A stretch of 64,000 bases of DNA, taken from the NCBI GenBank assembly GCA_965183885.1, contig OZ238992.1:2049725-2113724 (forward strand). The letters are read 5' to 3'. A model generated the notes under the pieces. That model was not told where the DNA came from, did no database searches, and saw only the letters and a list, made by a program, of their open reading frames with translations. This document shows positions 31,733 through 41,219 of this stretch, in pieces. The translations under genes were made by a program, and so were the position numbers. Numbering within the stretch: position 1 is the first letter of the stretch; each line of letters begins with the position of its first letter. The stretch comes from UWMA-0277 sp965183885. GTDB lineage: Bacteria > Bacteroidota > Bacteroidia > Flavobacteriales > BACL11.

Positions 31733-33931
31733 TTGAAAAAACTAGAAAGAAAATTAACATTATCAGCTATAATTGCAATAAGTATTGCGGGAATGTTAGG
31801 AGGGATTTTTGTATTACCAGGTATTGCTGCTGCAAAAACAGGTTCTTCTATTTGGTTGGCATTTTTATTAGCTGCAATTTGCATACTTCCTGCAGTTTTA
31901 TCTAAAGCTGAATTAGCAACAGCAATGCCAGCCTCTGGTGGTGCATATGTATATATTGAAAGAGCTTTAGGACCTTTAATGGGGACTATATCAGGTTTAG
32001 GGTTATGGATTTCATTATTATTAAAAAGCTCATTTGCTTTAGTAGGTATAGGAGCTTATTTACTTGTATTGATTAACATCCCTATTGTGTATGTAAAATA
32101 CATATCATTAACTTTTTTAGTATTGATAATGCTACTCAATATTTTTGGGGTTAAAAAAGTTGGAAAAGTTCAATTGGTAATTGTTAGTTTAAGCTTATTA
32201 AGCCTTGTTATTCTTTTATTTTTAGGTATTCCAGCTGTAGACACTCAGCTTTTATCTCCTTTTATGATTAAAGGAAATATGGGCTTAATAACTACAACTG
32301 CTTTTGTATTTGTTGCTTACGCTGGGGTTACTAAAATTGCTGCTATTGCTGGTGAAGTAAAAAATCCAAGCAAGAATATTCCTTTGGCAATGCTATTTTC
32401 ACTACTCCTTATTACTGGTATTTACATTGCTATCTCTTATGCTTTAGTAGGAAATGTTCCTCTTAGTGAATTAGGTATAGATATAAAACCTATTTATACT
32501 CTAGCAGCTGCTTTAGGAGGTAAAAGTTTTGCATATGGTATAGCAATTATAGGTGTTGTAACACTTATCTCATTAGCGAACTCAGGAATTCTTGCATCTT
32601 CAAGATTTCCATTTGCAATGGCTATTGACAAATTATTACCTACTAACCTTGCAAGGGTACATCAAAAACACCTTACTCCTATTAATACTATTTTAATTAC
32701 ATGCCTTTTAATGGCACTAGTTATATTGTTTTTAGATGTTGAAAAGATTGCTAAACTTGCTAGTGCTTTTAAAGTTAGTATGTTTATTATGGTAAACCTA
32801 TGTGTAATAGTCTTAAGAGAAACAGCAGTACAATGGTACCAGCCTTCTTACAAATCTCCACTATACCCTTATGTTCAACTTTTTGGAATTTTAAGTGGAT
32901 TAGTTCTGTTATTTTATTTAGGGTTAATGCCTATCCTTTCTATTTTATTTATAGTACTTATTGGTTGTATTGTTTACTTTTCATACGGTATTAACGCCTC
33001 ACGTACTGGAGTATTAAAAAGATATGGACATATGCCTGCTTTATACTTATTGTTCAGAAAAAAAAGAAACTATTTACGCTTAAAAGAACTAGAAGATAAA
33101 GAAAGAAAAGAGTTAGTAGATATTAATATTGATAAAGATACTGGGGTAATAGTTCCTTTATTAGGAAATGAAATTTCCCCTTCCACCTTAATTGAATTAG
33201 GAGCTTCTTTAAACTCAAAGGAGAAAATACAGACTATAAATATTACTGAAGTTCCTGATCAAACCTCTTTAGATGCTTTTAAAGAAAAGAAACCTAAAAC
33301 AAAATCTTTAGAACGAACAGTTAATAAGTTAAGTAAACGTATAAACCTAACAATTAATTTTGAAGCTATTGCTACACATAAGTTATCTGATACTATGCAG
33401 GCTTTAAGTGAAATTACAAATATTGATTGGTTAGTACTAGGTTGGAATGGAAGGGCTTATAATGGTATATTTTTTAACAACCCTATTGGTTGGATAGTAA
33501 GCCATATCAACTCTAATTTTGCTCTTTTTAAATGTAATGGTTTAATGCATTTCAATACTGTTTTATTAGCGATACGACCTAGCAGTAGAGATGCTGTTAA
33601 ACTTATTGAAACAACTAATAAATTATGTAAGTATTATAATGCTCAGTTTACTCTATTGCATGTAGTAAGTGAAAACACTTCTAAAGAAGAATTACAAGCT
33701 ATAAAGAAAAATGCTGAAAAGCAACTGAAAGATACTAATGGAAATCTTCAAATTATTCAATCGAACCACCCTATTGATACTGTTTCTAACTTGACAGCTG
33801 AGCATGACTTACTAGTATTAGGAACTCCTAAGAAAGACTCTTGGAAAACAATTTTATTTGGTACAGGGAAAGATAAGTTTGCTGTTAGCTCAGCATGTTC
33901 AGTACTAAGGCTTACAATTAAAAATGATTAA
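31733..33931 (+). CDS. APC-family amino-acid permease with C-terminal USP-like domains
   Basis: 732 residues in two parts. Residues 1-~430 are an APC superfamily permease with about 12 helices: SIAGMLGGIFVLPGI at the start, MPASGGAYVYIERALG, and VFVAYAGVTKIAAIAGEVKNPSK. Residues ~455-732 are hydrophilic and look like two universal-stress-protein-like domains (LLHVVSENTSKEELQ and LLVLGTPKKDSWKT in the second). The start codon is TTG at 31733, because an ATG 11 bases earlier runs into a stop and the next in-frame Met lies inside helix 1. The C-terminal part may gate transport in response to a nucleotide or stress signal. Substrate unknown. Confidence 0.85.
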   Translation: MKKLERKLTLSAIIAISIAGMLGGIFVLPGIAAAKTGSSIWLAFLLAAICILPAVLSKAELATAMPASGGAYVYIERALGPLMGTISGLGLWISLLLKSSFALVGIGAYLLVLINIPIVYVKYISLTFLVLIMLLNIFGVKKVGKVQLVIVSLSLLSLVILLFLGIPAVDTQLLSPFMIKGNMGLITTTAFVFVAYAGVTKIAAIAGEVKNPSKNIPLAMLFSLLLITGIYIAISYALVGNVPLSELGIDIKPIYTLAAALGGKSFAYGIAIIGVVTLISLANSGILASSRFPFAMAIDKLLPTNLARVHQKHLTPINTILITCLLMALVILFLDVEKIAKLASAFKVSMFIMVNLCVIVLRETAVQWYQPSYKSPLYPYVQLFGILSGLVLLFYLGLMPILSILFIVLIGCIVYFSYGINASRTGVLKRYGHMPALYLLFRKKRNYLRLKELEDKERKELVDINIDKDTGVIVPLLGNEISPSTLIELGASLNSKEKIQTINITEVPDQTSLDAFKEKKPKTKSLERTVNKLSKRINLTINFEAIATHKLSDTMQALSEITNIDWLVLGWNGRAYNGIFFNNPIGWIVSHINSNFALFKCNGLMHFNTVLLAIRPSSRDAVKLIETTNKLCKYYNAQFTLLHVVSENTSKEELQAIKKNAEKQLKDTNGNLQIIQSNHPIDTVSNLTAEHDLLVLGTPKKDSWKTILFGTGKDKFAVSSACSVLRLTIKND

Positions 33932-34620
33932 TTCTTAATAAGAATCTTTTTAGGTGTAATTTTATGAATGATTAGGATATGTACAAGCATAATTAGCTCT
34001 AAGAAAATTATATAAATAGGCCATTCACCAATTAAGAATGGGTTATCAACTATAGGTCTTGCTTTTAAATACATATAGTTAGAGTTAATGATAAAATTAA
34101 AAGGTAAAACTAATACCACAGCAATTTGTACTCTTAGAAACGTTTTTTTCCATGCATCTATTCTAGTTCTAAAACCCATAATATAGGTAAGGTATAGTGG
34201 TACAAAAATTAAGCCAGCATGTACAAAATAATAATCAAATAAATACCAATTGCTTAATCCCATAGTTAACTCTGGTGTAAGCATAGAGTGTAACCCTGAT
34301 GGTATTGCTAAATAGAGGGTCCACTCATACATCCACTGCTTTTTAGTCCATAATACTATTATGCTAATTATAAAAGAAATTCTACAAAGATGAAGCGGTA
34401 AATTATCTTGTATGTTCCAACTTCCAGATATTATAGCAGTAGCAGTAGTAACTAAAAACACTATAATAAAAGAAATGCTAAGGATTTTTGAGAATTTATT
34501 TCTTACTACTGCTGAAGTATTCTTAAGAACTAATAGTAGTAAGATTATTGATATAACTGACCCAATTATACCCATCCACCATATTCTTGATAAAGGCTCT
34601 ATTATAACATGTGCATCCAT
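33928..34620 (-). CDS. YwaF-like (TIGR02206-type) membrane protein
   Basis: 230 residues with seven membrane helices. Conserved features seen: NIQDNLPLHLCRISFIISII, WTLYLAIPSGLHSMLTPEL, WYLFDYYFVHAGLIFVPL and NSNYMYLKARP. Family members include B. subtilis YwaF and eukaryotic TMEM164-like proteins; TMEM164 has been reported as an acyltransferase for ether lipids, but no role is known for bacterial members. It shares a 4-bp TTAA with the stop of the convergent permease gene. Confidence 0.82.
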   Translation of the reverse strand: MDAHVIIEPLSRIWWMGIIGSVISIILLLLVLKNTSAVVRNKFSKILSISFIIVFLVTTATAIISGSWNIQDNLPLHLCRISFIISIIVLWTKKQWMYEWTLYLAIPSGLHSMLTPELTMGLSNWYLFDYYFVHAGLIFVPLYLTYIMGFRTRIDAWKKTFLRVQIAVVLVLPFNFIINSNYMYLKARPIVDNPFLIGEWPIYIIFLELIMLVHILIIHKITPKKILIKN

Positions 34621-34847
34621 AAAATTATTTTTTTGCTAATATAGTATAATTAACTAAAGGTAAATTTTAGATAATTTGCATATCCGTTCTACAATACTTT
34701 TTTAGAAAAAAATTACAATAAGGTTTTAATTATAAAGACTATCAAAACACAATTATTAAACTTTAGAGTTATATTATATTTGAAATTTGAGAAAAAATAG
34801 TTTGAAAAAAACGTTTTTAAAATACTAGTTTCATACTTATATCGTTG

Positions 34848-34855
34848 TATGTTTG
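34848..34855 (+). promoter_or_regulatory. -7 promoter box for the TonB receptor / DUF4249 unit
   Basis: TATGTTTG matches TAnnTTTG and lies 20 nt before the ATG at 34876. The 250-bp gap upstream holds nothing else recognisable. Confidence 0.55.
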
Positions 34856-34875
34856 CATAAATTAAATTTTTATAA

Positions 34876-37221
34876 ATGAAAAAGCACCTTCTAACTCTAG
34901 TAATAGCACTAATAAGTATTACTAGTTTTTCACAAAATAAATATACCATAAGTGGTTATGTTCAGGACTCAGAATCAGGTGAAAACCTTATAGGAGTATC
35001 TATTTACGAAAAAGAAAACTTTAAAGGTACAAGTACCAATAATTATGGTTTTTATTCTTTAACACTTGAAGAGGGAGACTATACTTTTGTTTATTCTTTT
35101 ATTGGTATGGATGAGCAAGAATTTAAGATATCCTTAAACAAAAATATTAAACAAAATATTTCTTTAGGAACTAAAAGCATATTTACTCAAGAGGTAGAAG
35201 TAAGTGCTGAACGTAAAAGAAATATTGAAACTACAAATGTAAGTCAAGTTAGGCTTGATGTACAAAAAGTAAAACAAATGCCTGCACTTATGGGTGAGGT
35301 TGATATTTTAAAAACAATCCAATTACTTCCTGGGGTACAATCTGGTGGAGAAGGAAATTCAGGTTTTTATGTAAGAGGTGGTGGTCCTGACCAAAACCTT
35401 ATTTTATTAGATGGAGCAACAGTTTACAATGCCTCTCACCTATTTGGTTTCTTCTCTGTATTTAATGCTGATGCGATTAAAGATATTAATTTAATAAAAG
35501 GTGGAATGCCTGCACAGTATGGAGGTAGATTAGCTTCTGTGCTAGATATTAGTATGAAGGAAGGAAATAATCAAAAATTTGGTGGTGAAGGTGGTATTGG
35601 GATTATTTCCTCTCGTCTTACTTTAGAAGGGCCTATTGTTAAAAACAAATCTTCTTTTATTATCTCTGGTAGACGTACTTATGCTGATTTATTAGCAAAG
35701 CCTTTTTTATCTGAAAGTGCAAAAAATAACGGTTACTACTTTTATGATTTAACAGCTAAAGCAAACTATACCTTATCAGATAAGGATAGATTCTATTTAA
35801 GTGGTTATTTTGGAAATGATATTGTAAGTTTTGCTGCGCCTTCAGGTAATTTCAATATTGATATTCCTTGGGGTAATACTACTGCTGCCGCTAGATGGAA
35901 TCATTTATTTACAGATAAATTATTCTTAAATACTTCTTTAATTTATAGCGACTATTCATTTGAAATGGGAGCAAATATGCAAGATTTTGAGTTTAAACTA
36001 TCTTCTCAGGTTGAGGATTGGAACACAAAATTAGACTTCACTTATTTACCTAATCAACGACATAATATTAAATTTGGAGCACAATATATTTACCATGCTT
36101 TTATGCCTGCAAGTGTTAGTGGAGGCTCAGGAGGTATAGACTTCGCCCCTGACAAAATTTTTAGACAATACTCTAATGAGGCATCTTTATATTTTGCTGA
36201 TGACTTTGAGTTAAGTGATGATATTAAAATTAACTATGGAGGGCGTTATACTGCCTTTACTCATGCTGGAGATATTACTTTCAGAGCAATGTTAGCTAAT
36301 GAGTTTGAACAAAATAAAGACAATCAATACCGTAATTTTGAACCTAGAATTTCTACGCGTTATCGTTTAGACTATACTTCTTCTGTTAAGGCTTCATTTA
36401 GTAAAAACTACCAATATATACACTTAGCTTCTATAGGGGGAATGTCTATGCCAACTGATTTATGGTTACCTTCATCTACAAAATTAAAACCAACTGAAGG
36501 GGTACAATATACTTTAGGTTATTTTAAAAACTTAAAGAATAATATGTTTGAAACCTCAATTGAAGCATATTATAAGGATATGAAAAATTTAATTGAATAC
36601 AAAGAAGGTTCTGTTCCTGAAGACAATGCAAATGGAAGGCAAGATGATGCCTTAACTCTTGGAGATGGAAATTCTTACGGAATTGAATTATTCTTTAAAA
36701 AATCATTAGGAAAAACAACAGGTTGGATTGGGTATACACATTCATATACTAATCGTGTTTTCCCAGAAATAAATAATGGAAAAGAATTTGCTGCAAAATA
36801 CGATAGAAGACATGATTTGTCAGTAGTAATTAATCATGATATTTCAAAACATTGGACAGCTTCTTTAGTGTTTGTTTATGCAACAGGTTCTGCTCTTACT
36901 ATTCCTACTGAACGTTTTATTATTAATGGAAATATTTACACAGAGTATTCAGGTAAAAATGAATATAGAATGGACCCTTACCATAGAGCTGATATTTCTT
37001 TTAATTACACTAAAAATCCTGATAAAAAATACCATTCAACTTGGAATTTCTCAGTGTACAATGTTTACAATCGTAAGAATCCTTACTTTATATATCTTGA
37101 TATAGAAGATACTTCGGCTGATGGTAGTGGTGGCTTAACTACTGGTGGTTTACAATCAAAAGCATATCAAACTTCTTTATTCCCAATCTTACCTTCTGTA
37201 AGTTGGAACTTTAAATTTTAA
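34876..37221 (+). CDS. TonB-dependent receptor with carboxypeptidase-like N-terminal domain
   Basis: 781 residues. A signal peptide (LLTLVIALISITSFSQ) precedes a carboxypeptidase regulatory-like domain (YTISGYVQDSESGENLIGVSI), then the plug (QVRLDVQKVKQMPALMGEVD, NSGFYVRGGGPDQNLILLDGA) and a ~550-residue outer-membrane barrel ending in a Phe-terminated strand (PSVSWNFKF). No TonB box is obvious near the N-terminus. It is not SusC-like in size, and no SusD gene follows; instead a DUF4249 lipoprotein gene begins 4 bp downstream, a recurrent Bacteroidota pair. Substrate unknown; siderophore or metal-type uptake is possible. Confidence 0.92.
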   Translation: MKKHLLTLVIALISITSFSQNKYTISGYVQDSESGENLIGVSIYEKENFKGTSTNNYGFYSLTLEEGDYTFVYSFIGMDEQEFKISLNKNIKQNISLGTKSIFTQEVEVSAERKRNIETTNVSQVRLDVQKVKQMPALMGEVDILKTIQLLPGVQSGGEGNSGFYVRGGGPDQNLILLDGATVYNASHLFGFFSVFNADAIKDINLIKGGMPAQYGGRLASVLDISMKEGNNQKFGGEGGIGIISSRLTLEGPIVKNKSSFIISGRRTYADLLAKPFLSESAKNNGYYFYDLTAKANYTLSDKDRFYLSGYFGNDIVSFAAPSGNFNIDIPWGNTTAAARWNHLFTDKLFLNTSLIYSDYSFEMGANMQDFEFKLSSQVEDWNTKLDFTYLPNQRHNIKFGAQYIYHAFMPASVSGGSGGIDFAPDKIFRQYSNEASLYFADDFELSDDIKINYGGRYTAFTHAGDITFRAMLANEFEQNKDNQYRNFEPRISTRYRLDYTSSVKASFSKNYQYIHLASIGGMSMPTDLWLPSSTKLKPTEGVQYTLGYFKNLKNNMFETSIEAYYKDMKNLIEYKEGSVPEDNANGRQDDALTLGDGNSYGIELFFKKSLGKTTGWIGYTHSYTNRVFPEINNGKEFAAKYDRRHDLSVVINHDISKHWTASLVFVYATGSALTIPTERFIINGNIYTEYSGKNEYRMDPYHRADISFNYTKNPDKKYHSTWNFSVYNVYNRKNPYFIYLDIEDTSADGSGGLTTGGLQSKAYQTSLFPILPSVSWNFKF

Positions 37222-37225
37222 TCCT

Positions 37226-38242
37226 ATGAAAAATAATATAATTTACTTCTTAGTTACTAGTTTATTCTTAATCTCTTGTGAAGAAGAAATTACGCTAGAA
37301 TTACCCGATACTAAAGCAAAAGTTATTGTTGAAGGCTACATACAACCTAACTACCCTATTGTAGTTCAACTTACTTCATCTAAAGGCTATTTTGATCCTA
37401 TTACAGAAAATGAACTACTAGATGTTTTCTTATCTGATGTAACAGACATTAAAGTAATAAGAAAGAGTGATAAAACAGAGAGGTTACTAACCTTTGTACA
37501 ATTAGATTCCCTAGGTCAGGTTGGTGTGTATTCTGATCTTGAATCTTTTAGTGCTGACTTTGCTCAATTTGGAGAGCGTTACACCTTAGAAATAGTATAT
37601 AATGGTGATACCATTAGATCAACTACTAATATCCCTTTTATTGAAACTGAAGAAGAACCAATTGTAGATAGTCTTTGGTTTGTTGAAGATGAAGAATTTC
37701 CTGGTTATGGTGATTTTTATATGTCCTATAATGATAATGACACTATGGGGAATAATATTATGATTGAATCAAAAAGAATACTTTCTCCTCTAGGAGCAGA
37801 AGACCCTAATTTTGTAAAAGCATTATGGGCTCCTGTTCGTAACGATTTTGAAGGGTTTAATGGAGTTAAGCATTTTGAAACCCTTTTTGAAAGAGGAGAA
37901 GGTTCTGCAATATTTGCAGACCAAGATAGAGGAAACAAAGACGCTGAAACTGGAAACTTTAATATGAGTCAAATTGATTCCTTAGGAAAGGAAATTCCTG
38001 CTGATGAAGTTATTATAAGGTTGAGCCAAATAGATGAGAAATCTTTCAAATTTTGGAGAAGTACTGACCTACAAGAACAAATGAGTGGGAACCCTTTTGG
38101 TGAACCTATGAACCTAGAATCTAATATAACTAATGGTTTGGGAATATGGGAAGGAAAAGGAGCTGTTTATTTTAAGGTAGTTGCGAAAAAAGATACTATT
38201 TTTACCGAGCGTTATACGCCAAACATATTTGAAGCATTTTAA
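37226..38242 (+). CDS. DUF4249-family lipoprotein, partner of the TonB receptor
   Basis: 338 residues. The signal peptide ends in a lipobox (LISC, Cys at about 18), followed by EEEITLELPDTKAKVIVEGYI, the start of the DUF4249 family. Only 4 bp separates it from the TonB-dependent receptor gene. Family members sit next to such receptors across Bacteroidota and are thought to be surface or periplasmic partners; none has a proven function. The acidic, Glu/Asp-rich mature sequence is compatible with cation capture, but that is a guess. Confidence 0.85.
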   Translation: MKNNIIYFLVTSLFLISCEEEITLELPDTKAKVIVEGYIQPNYPIVVQLTSSKGYFDPITENELLDVFLSDVTDIKVIRKSDKTERLLTFVQLDSLGQVGVYSDLESFSADFAQFGERYTLEIVYNGDTIRSTTNIPFIETEEEPIVDSLWFVEDEEFPGYGDFYMSYNDNDTMGNNIMIESKRILSPLGAEDPNFVKALWAPVRNDFEGFNGVKHFETLFERGEGSAIFADQDRGNKDAETGNFNMSQIDSLGKEIPADEVIIRLSQIDEKSFKFWRSTDLQEQMSGNPFGEPMNLESNITNGLGIWEGKGAVYFKVVAKKDTIFTERYTPNIFEAF

Positions 38243-38257
38243 TATAAAAGAAGAACA

Positions 38258-39205
38258 ATGACACAAGAAGTAGAAAAAATTGAAGTACTTATTATTGGAT
38301 CAGGACCTGCTGGATATACAGCTGCAATTTATGCTGCAAGAGCAGATATGAATCCTGTAGTTATACAAGGTTTACAACCAGGAGGACAATTAACTACTAC
38401 TACTGAAGTAGATAATTTCCCAGGATACAAAGATGGTATTACTGGACCTGAAATGATGGAAGACTTAAAAGCGCAAGCAGAGCGATTTGGCACCGACACA
38501 AGATGGGGAATGGTAACTAAAGTAGATTTCTCAGAAAGACCATTTAAAGTAGAAATTGACGAAACATCTAATGTTTTAGCTGAAACAGTAATTATTGCTA
38601 CAGGAGCTTCAGCAAAATGGTTAGGAATGGAAGATGAAAAAAGACTAAATGGTTATGGTGTTTCAGCTTGTGCTACTTGTGATGGATTCTTTTACAAAGG
38701 ACAAGATGTAATTGTAGTTGGAGCTGGGGATACAGCAGCTGAAGAAGCTACTTACCTAGCAAAGATGTGTAATAAGGTTACTATGGTTGTGCGTAGAGAT
38801 GAAATGAGAGCTTCAAAAGCTATGCAGAAAAGAGTATTTAATACACCAAACCTTGAAGTATTGTTTAACCATGAAACTAAAAGTATTAATGGTGAGGCGG
38901 GTAAAAAAGGTGTTGAATCTGTAACCGTATTTAATAACAAAACTAATGAAGAAACAACTATAGCAGCAACAGGTTTCTTTGTAGCTATTGGACATAAACC
39001 AAATACTGATTTATTTAAAGGGCAATTAGCTATGGATGAGGCTGGATATTTAGAAGTAATCCCTGGAACTTCAAAAACTAAAATTGATGGTGTATATGCA
39101 GCTGGAGATGTCGCAGACCATGTTTACAGGCAAGCTGTTACTTCTGCTGGTACAGGATGTATGGCAGCTTTAGATGCTGAACGCTTCTTAGCAGATCAAG
39201 AATAA
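38258..39205 (+). CDS. trxB: Thioredoxin-disulfide reductase
   Basis: 315 residues. TrxB passes electrons from NADPH through FAD to thioredoxin. Seen: the FAD motif IGSGPAGYTAAIYAARA, the redox-active disulfide CATC (SACATCDGFF, about residues 143-146), the NADPH motif VVGAGDTAAEEATYLA, and the C-terminal FAD block GVYAAGDVAD. All catalytic residues are present. It starts 16 bp after the DUF4249 gene and ends before a strong terminator. Confidence 0.96.
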   Translation: MTQEVEKIEVLIIGSGPAGYTAAIYAARADMNPVVIQGLQPGGQLTTTTEVDNFPGYKDGITGPEMMEDLKAQAERFGTDTRWGMVTKVDFSERPFKVEIDETSNVLAETVIIATGASAKWLGMEDEKRLNGYGVSACATCDGFFYKGQDVIVVGAGDTAAEEATYLAKMCNKVTMVVRRDEMRASKAMQKRVFNTPNLEVLFNHETKSINGEAGKKGVESVTVFNNKTNEETTIAATGFFVAIGHKPNTDLFKGQLAMDEAGYLEVIPGTSKTKIDGVYAAGDVADHVYRQAVTSAGTGCMAALDAERFLADQE

Positions 39206-39228
39206 AAAAACTAACAATATTTTATTTT

Positions 39229-39257
39229 AAAAGACCACTGCTATCAGTGGTCTTTTT
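39229..39257. terminator. Rho-independent terminator after trxB
   Basis: 12-bp stem AAAAGACCACTG / CAGTGGTCTTTT with CTAT loop, followed by more T, 24 bp after the trxB stop. It separates trxB from recQ. Confidence 0.9.
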
Positions 39258-39288
39258 TATTAGTTTAATTTTTGTACCTTCGTAAAGC

Positions 39289-41193
39289 ATGAAAGCTATT
39301 GATGTATTAATAAAATATTGGGGACACACTAACTTCCGGTTAAAGCAAGAAGAAATTATCAATCAAGTAATTGATAAAAAAGATACTCTTGCTCTTTTAC
39401 CTACTGGTGGTGGAAAATCAATCTGTTTTCAAGTTCCTGCCCTAATGCAAGAAGGTATTTGCTTAGTGGTATCCCCTCTTATTGCTTTAATGGATGATCA
39501 AGTTCGTTTCCTAAAATCAAAAGGAATTAAGTCTGTTGCTATTACCTCTAATATGCATTATAGCGAAATTGACACAGCGCTTACCAATTGTATCTATGGA
39601 GGGGTTAAATTCTTATACCTTTCTCCTGAGCGCTTACAAAATGAATTGGTACAACAACGTATTAATGAGATGAACATTAACCTCATTACTGTTGATGAAG
39701 CACATTGCATATCAGAATGGGGACATAATTTTAGGCCTGCCTACAGGCATATTTCGGAATTAAGAACCCTACTTCCAGATATACCAATATTAGCCCTTAC
39801 AGCAACTGCTACTACTACTGTTATTAATGACATTCAGGATAATTTAGAATTTAAAGAACATAACCTTATTCAATCTTCATTTGTAAGAGAAAACATATCT
39901 TATGTTGTTGATAAAGTAGAAGATAAAAAAGCAAGATTACTAAAGCTAGTTGAAAAAATTAAAAGTTCAGTAATTGTTTATGTTGGTAGCCGACAAGCAG
40001 CTAAAGAAATTACAAGTTTCTTAATTCAGAATCATTATTCAGCAAATTATTACCACGGAGGGTTACCAACTAAGACTAGAACTTTAAGGCAAGAAAGCTG
40101 GACTAAGAATCAAACCCGAATAATGGTAGCAACTAATGCTTTTGGGATGGGAATAGATAAAGCTGATGTAAAACTAGTTGTACATATGGAGTTACCCTCT
40201 ACTATTGAGGCTTACTTTCAGGAAGCAGGTAGAGCAGGAAGAGATGGAAAACAAGCCTATGCTTTTTTACTTGCAAATAATAAGGATGTAAAAAAACAGA
40301 AAGACCTATTAGAATTAAGATACCCTTCCGTTGAAGCAATTAAAGAATGTTATCAAAACATAGCTAATTATTTACAAATTGCCGCTCATACAATTATTGA
40401 AGAACCTATAACCTTTGATATAGTAGCTTTTAGTGAACGCTATAAATTTAGTACTTTAAAAACCTACAATATATTAAAGTATTTGGAAAAAGAAGAACTA
40501 TTAAAGCTTACAGAGGCTATGCATACTCCTTCAAAGTTAATAATGAATGTAAATAATAATGAATTATATAAATTTCAGATAGCAAATAAATATTATGATA
40601 ACTTTATTAAGTTATTATTACGATCCTATAGCAATCTGTTTAACAACTACACCACTATAAATGAAGAGCAAATTGCTATAAGGTTTAAAACTAATATTAG
40701 CGAAGTAAAAAGACTACTAAATAGATTGGTTCAGCTTGAGATAATAAAATACATTCCAAAAAATAACAACCCTCAAATTACTTTTATAAAAGAAAGACAG
40801 GATGCTGATTACCTAGATCTTAATATAAAAAAATGGAACGATAGAAAAGCTTATGAAGAACATAAACTAGATAAAATAACTAATTATGTTAATGAAACTG
40901 CAATATGCAGAAGTAAGCTATTATTAAATTATTTTGGAGAAACTAATAGTGACAATTGCAATAAATGTGATTATTGCGTAAAAGAAAAAAGAAGAAAAAT
41001 TAAAGAAGCTGAGTTTCAAAAAATAAGTTCTAGAATTGAATCTGTTTTAATAAATACTGAACTTGAACTAGAGGAAATTTGCACTTTACTACCTACTATT
41101 CCACATCAACAACTTATAGATGTACTACAGTACCTTTTTGATAATGATAAAGTTGGTAAGTTTGGGAATAAATATCAATGGAAAAGTATTTAG
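39289..41193 (+). CDS. recQ: RecQ-family ATP-dependent DNA helicase
   Basis: 634 residues. The helicase core has LLPTGGGKSICFQVPALM (motif I), VDEAHCISEWGHNFRPAYR (DEAH motif II and the aromatic loop), LTATATTTV (motif III), and TNAFGMGIDKADV with QEAGRAGRDGK (motifs V-VI). The RQC zinc site is visible as C-x-n-CNKCDYC near residue 555. The C-terminus ends soon after, so there is no full HRDC domain; this is common in Bacteroidota RecQ. It unwinds branched DNA at stalled forks. A near-consensus -7 box (TACCTTCG, 39275-39282) precedes the ATG. Confidence 0.93.
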   Translation: MKAIDVLIKYWGHTNFRLKQEEIINQVIDKKDTLALLPTGGGKSICFQVPALMQEGICLVVSPLIALMDDQVRFLKSKGIKSVAITSNMHYSEIDTALTNCIYGGVKFLYLSPERLQNELVQQRINEMNINLITVDEAHCISEWGHNFRPAYRHISELRTLLPDIPILALTATATTTVINDIQDNLEFKEHNLIQSSFVRENISYVVDKVEDKKARLLKLVEKIKSSVIVYVGSRQAAKEITSFLIQNHYSANYYHGGLPTKTRTLRQESWTKNQTRIMVATNAFGMGIDKADVKLVVHMELPSTIEAYFQEAGRAGRDGKQAYAFLLANNKDVKKQKDLLELRYPSVEAIKECYQNIANYLQIAAHTIIEEPITFDIVAFSERYKFSTLKTYNILKYLEKEELLKLTEAMHTPSKLIMNVNNNELYKFQIANKYYDNFIKLLLRSYSNLFNNYTTINEEQIAIRFKTNISEVKRLLNRLVQLEIIKYIPKNNNPQITFIKERQDADYLDLNIKKWNDRKAYEEHKLDKITNYVNETAICRSKLLLNYFGETNSDNCNKCDYCVKEKRRKIKEAEFQKISSRIESVLINTELELEEICTLLPTIPHQQLIDVLQYLFDNDKVGKFGNKYQWKSI

Positions 41194-41207
41194 TAATTCC
41201 TAAACTG

Positions 41208-41215
41208 TAATTTTG
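41208..41215 (+). promoter_or_regulatory. -7 promoter box for fmt
   Basis: TAATTTTG, 4 nt before the fmt ATG at 41220, overlapping the region just after recQ. Probable leaderless mRNA. Confidence 0.6.
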
Positions 41216-41219
41216 TAGT

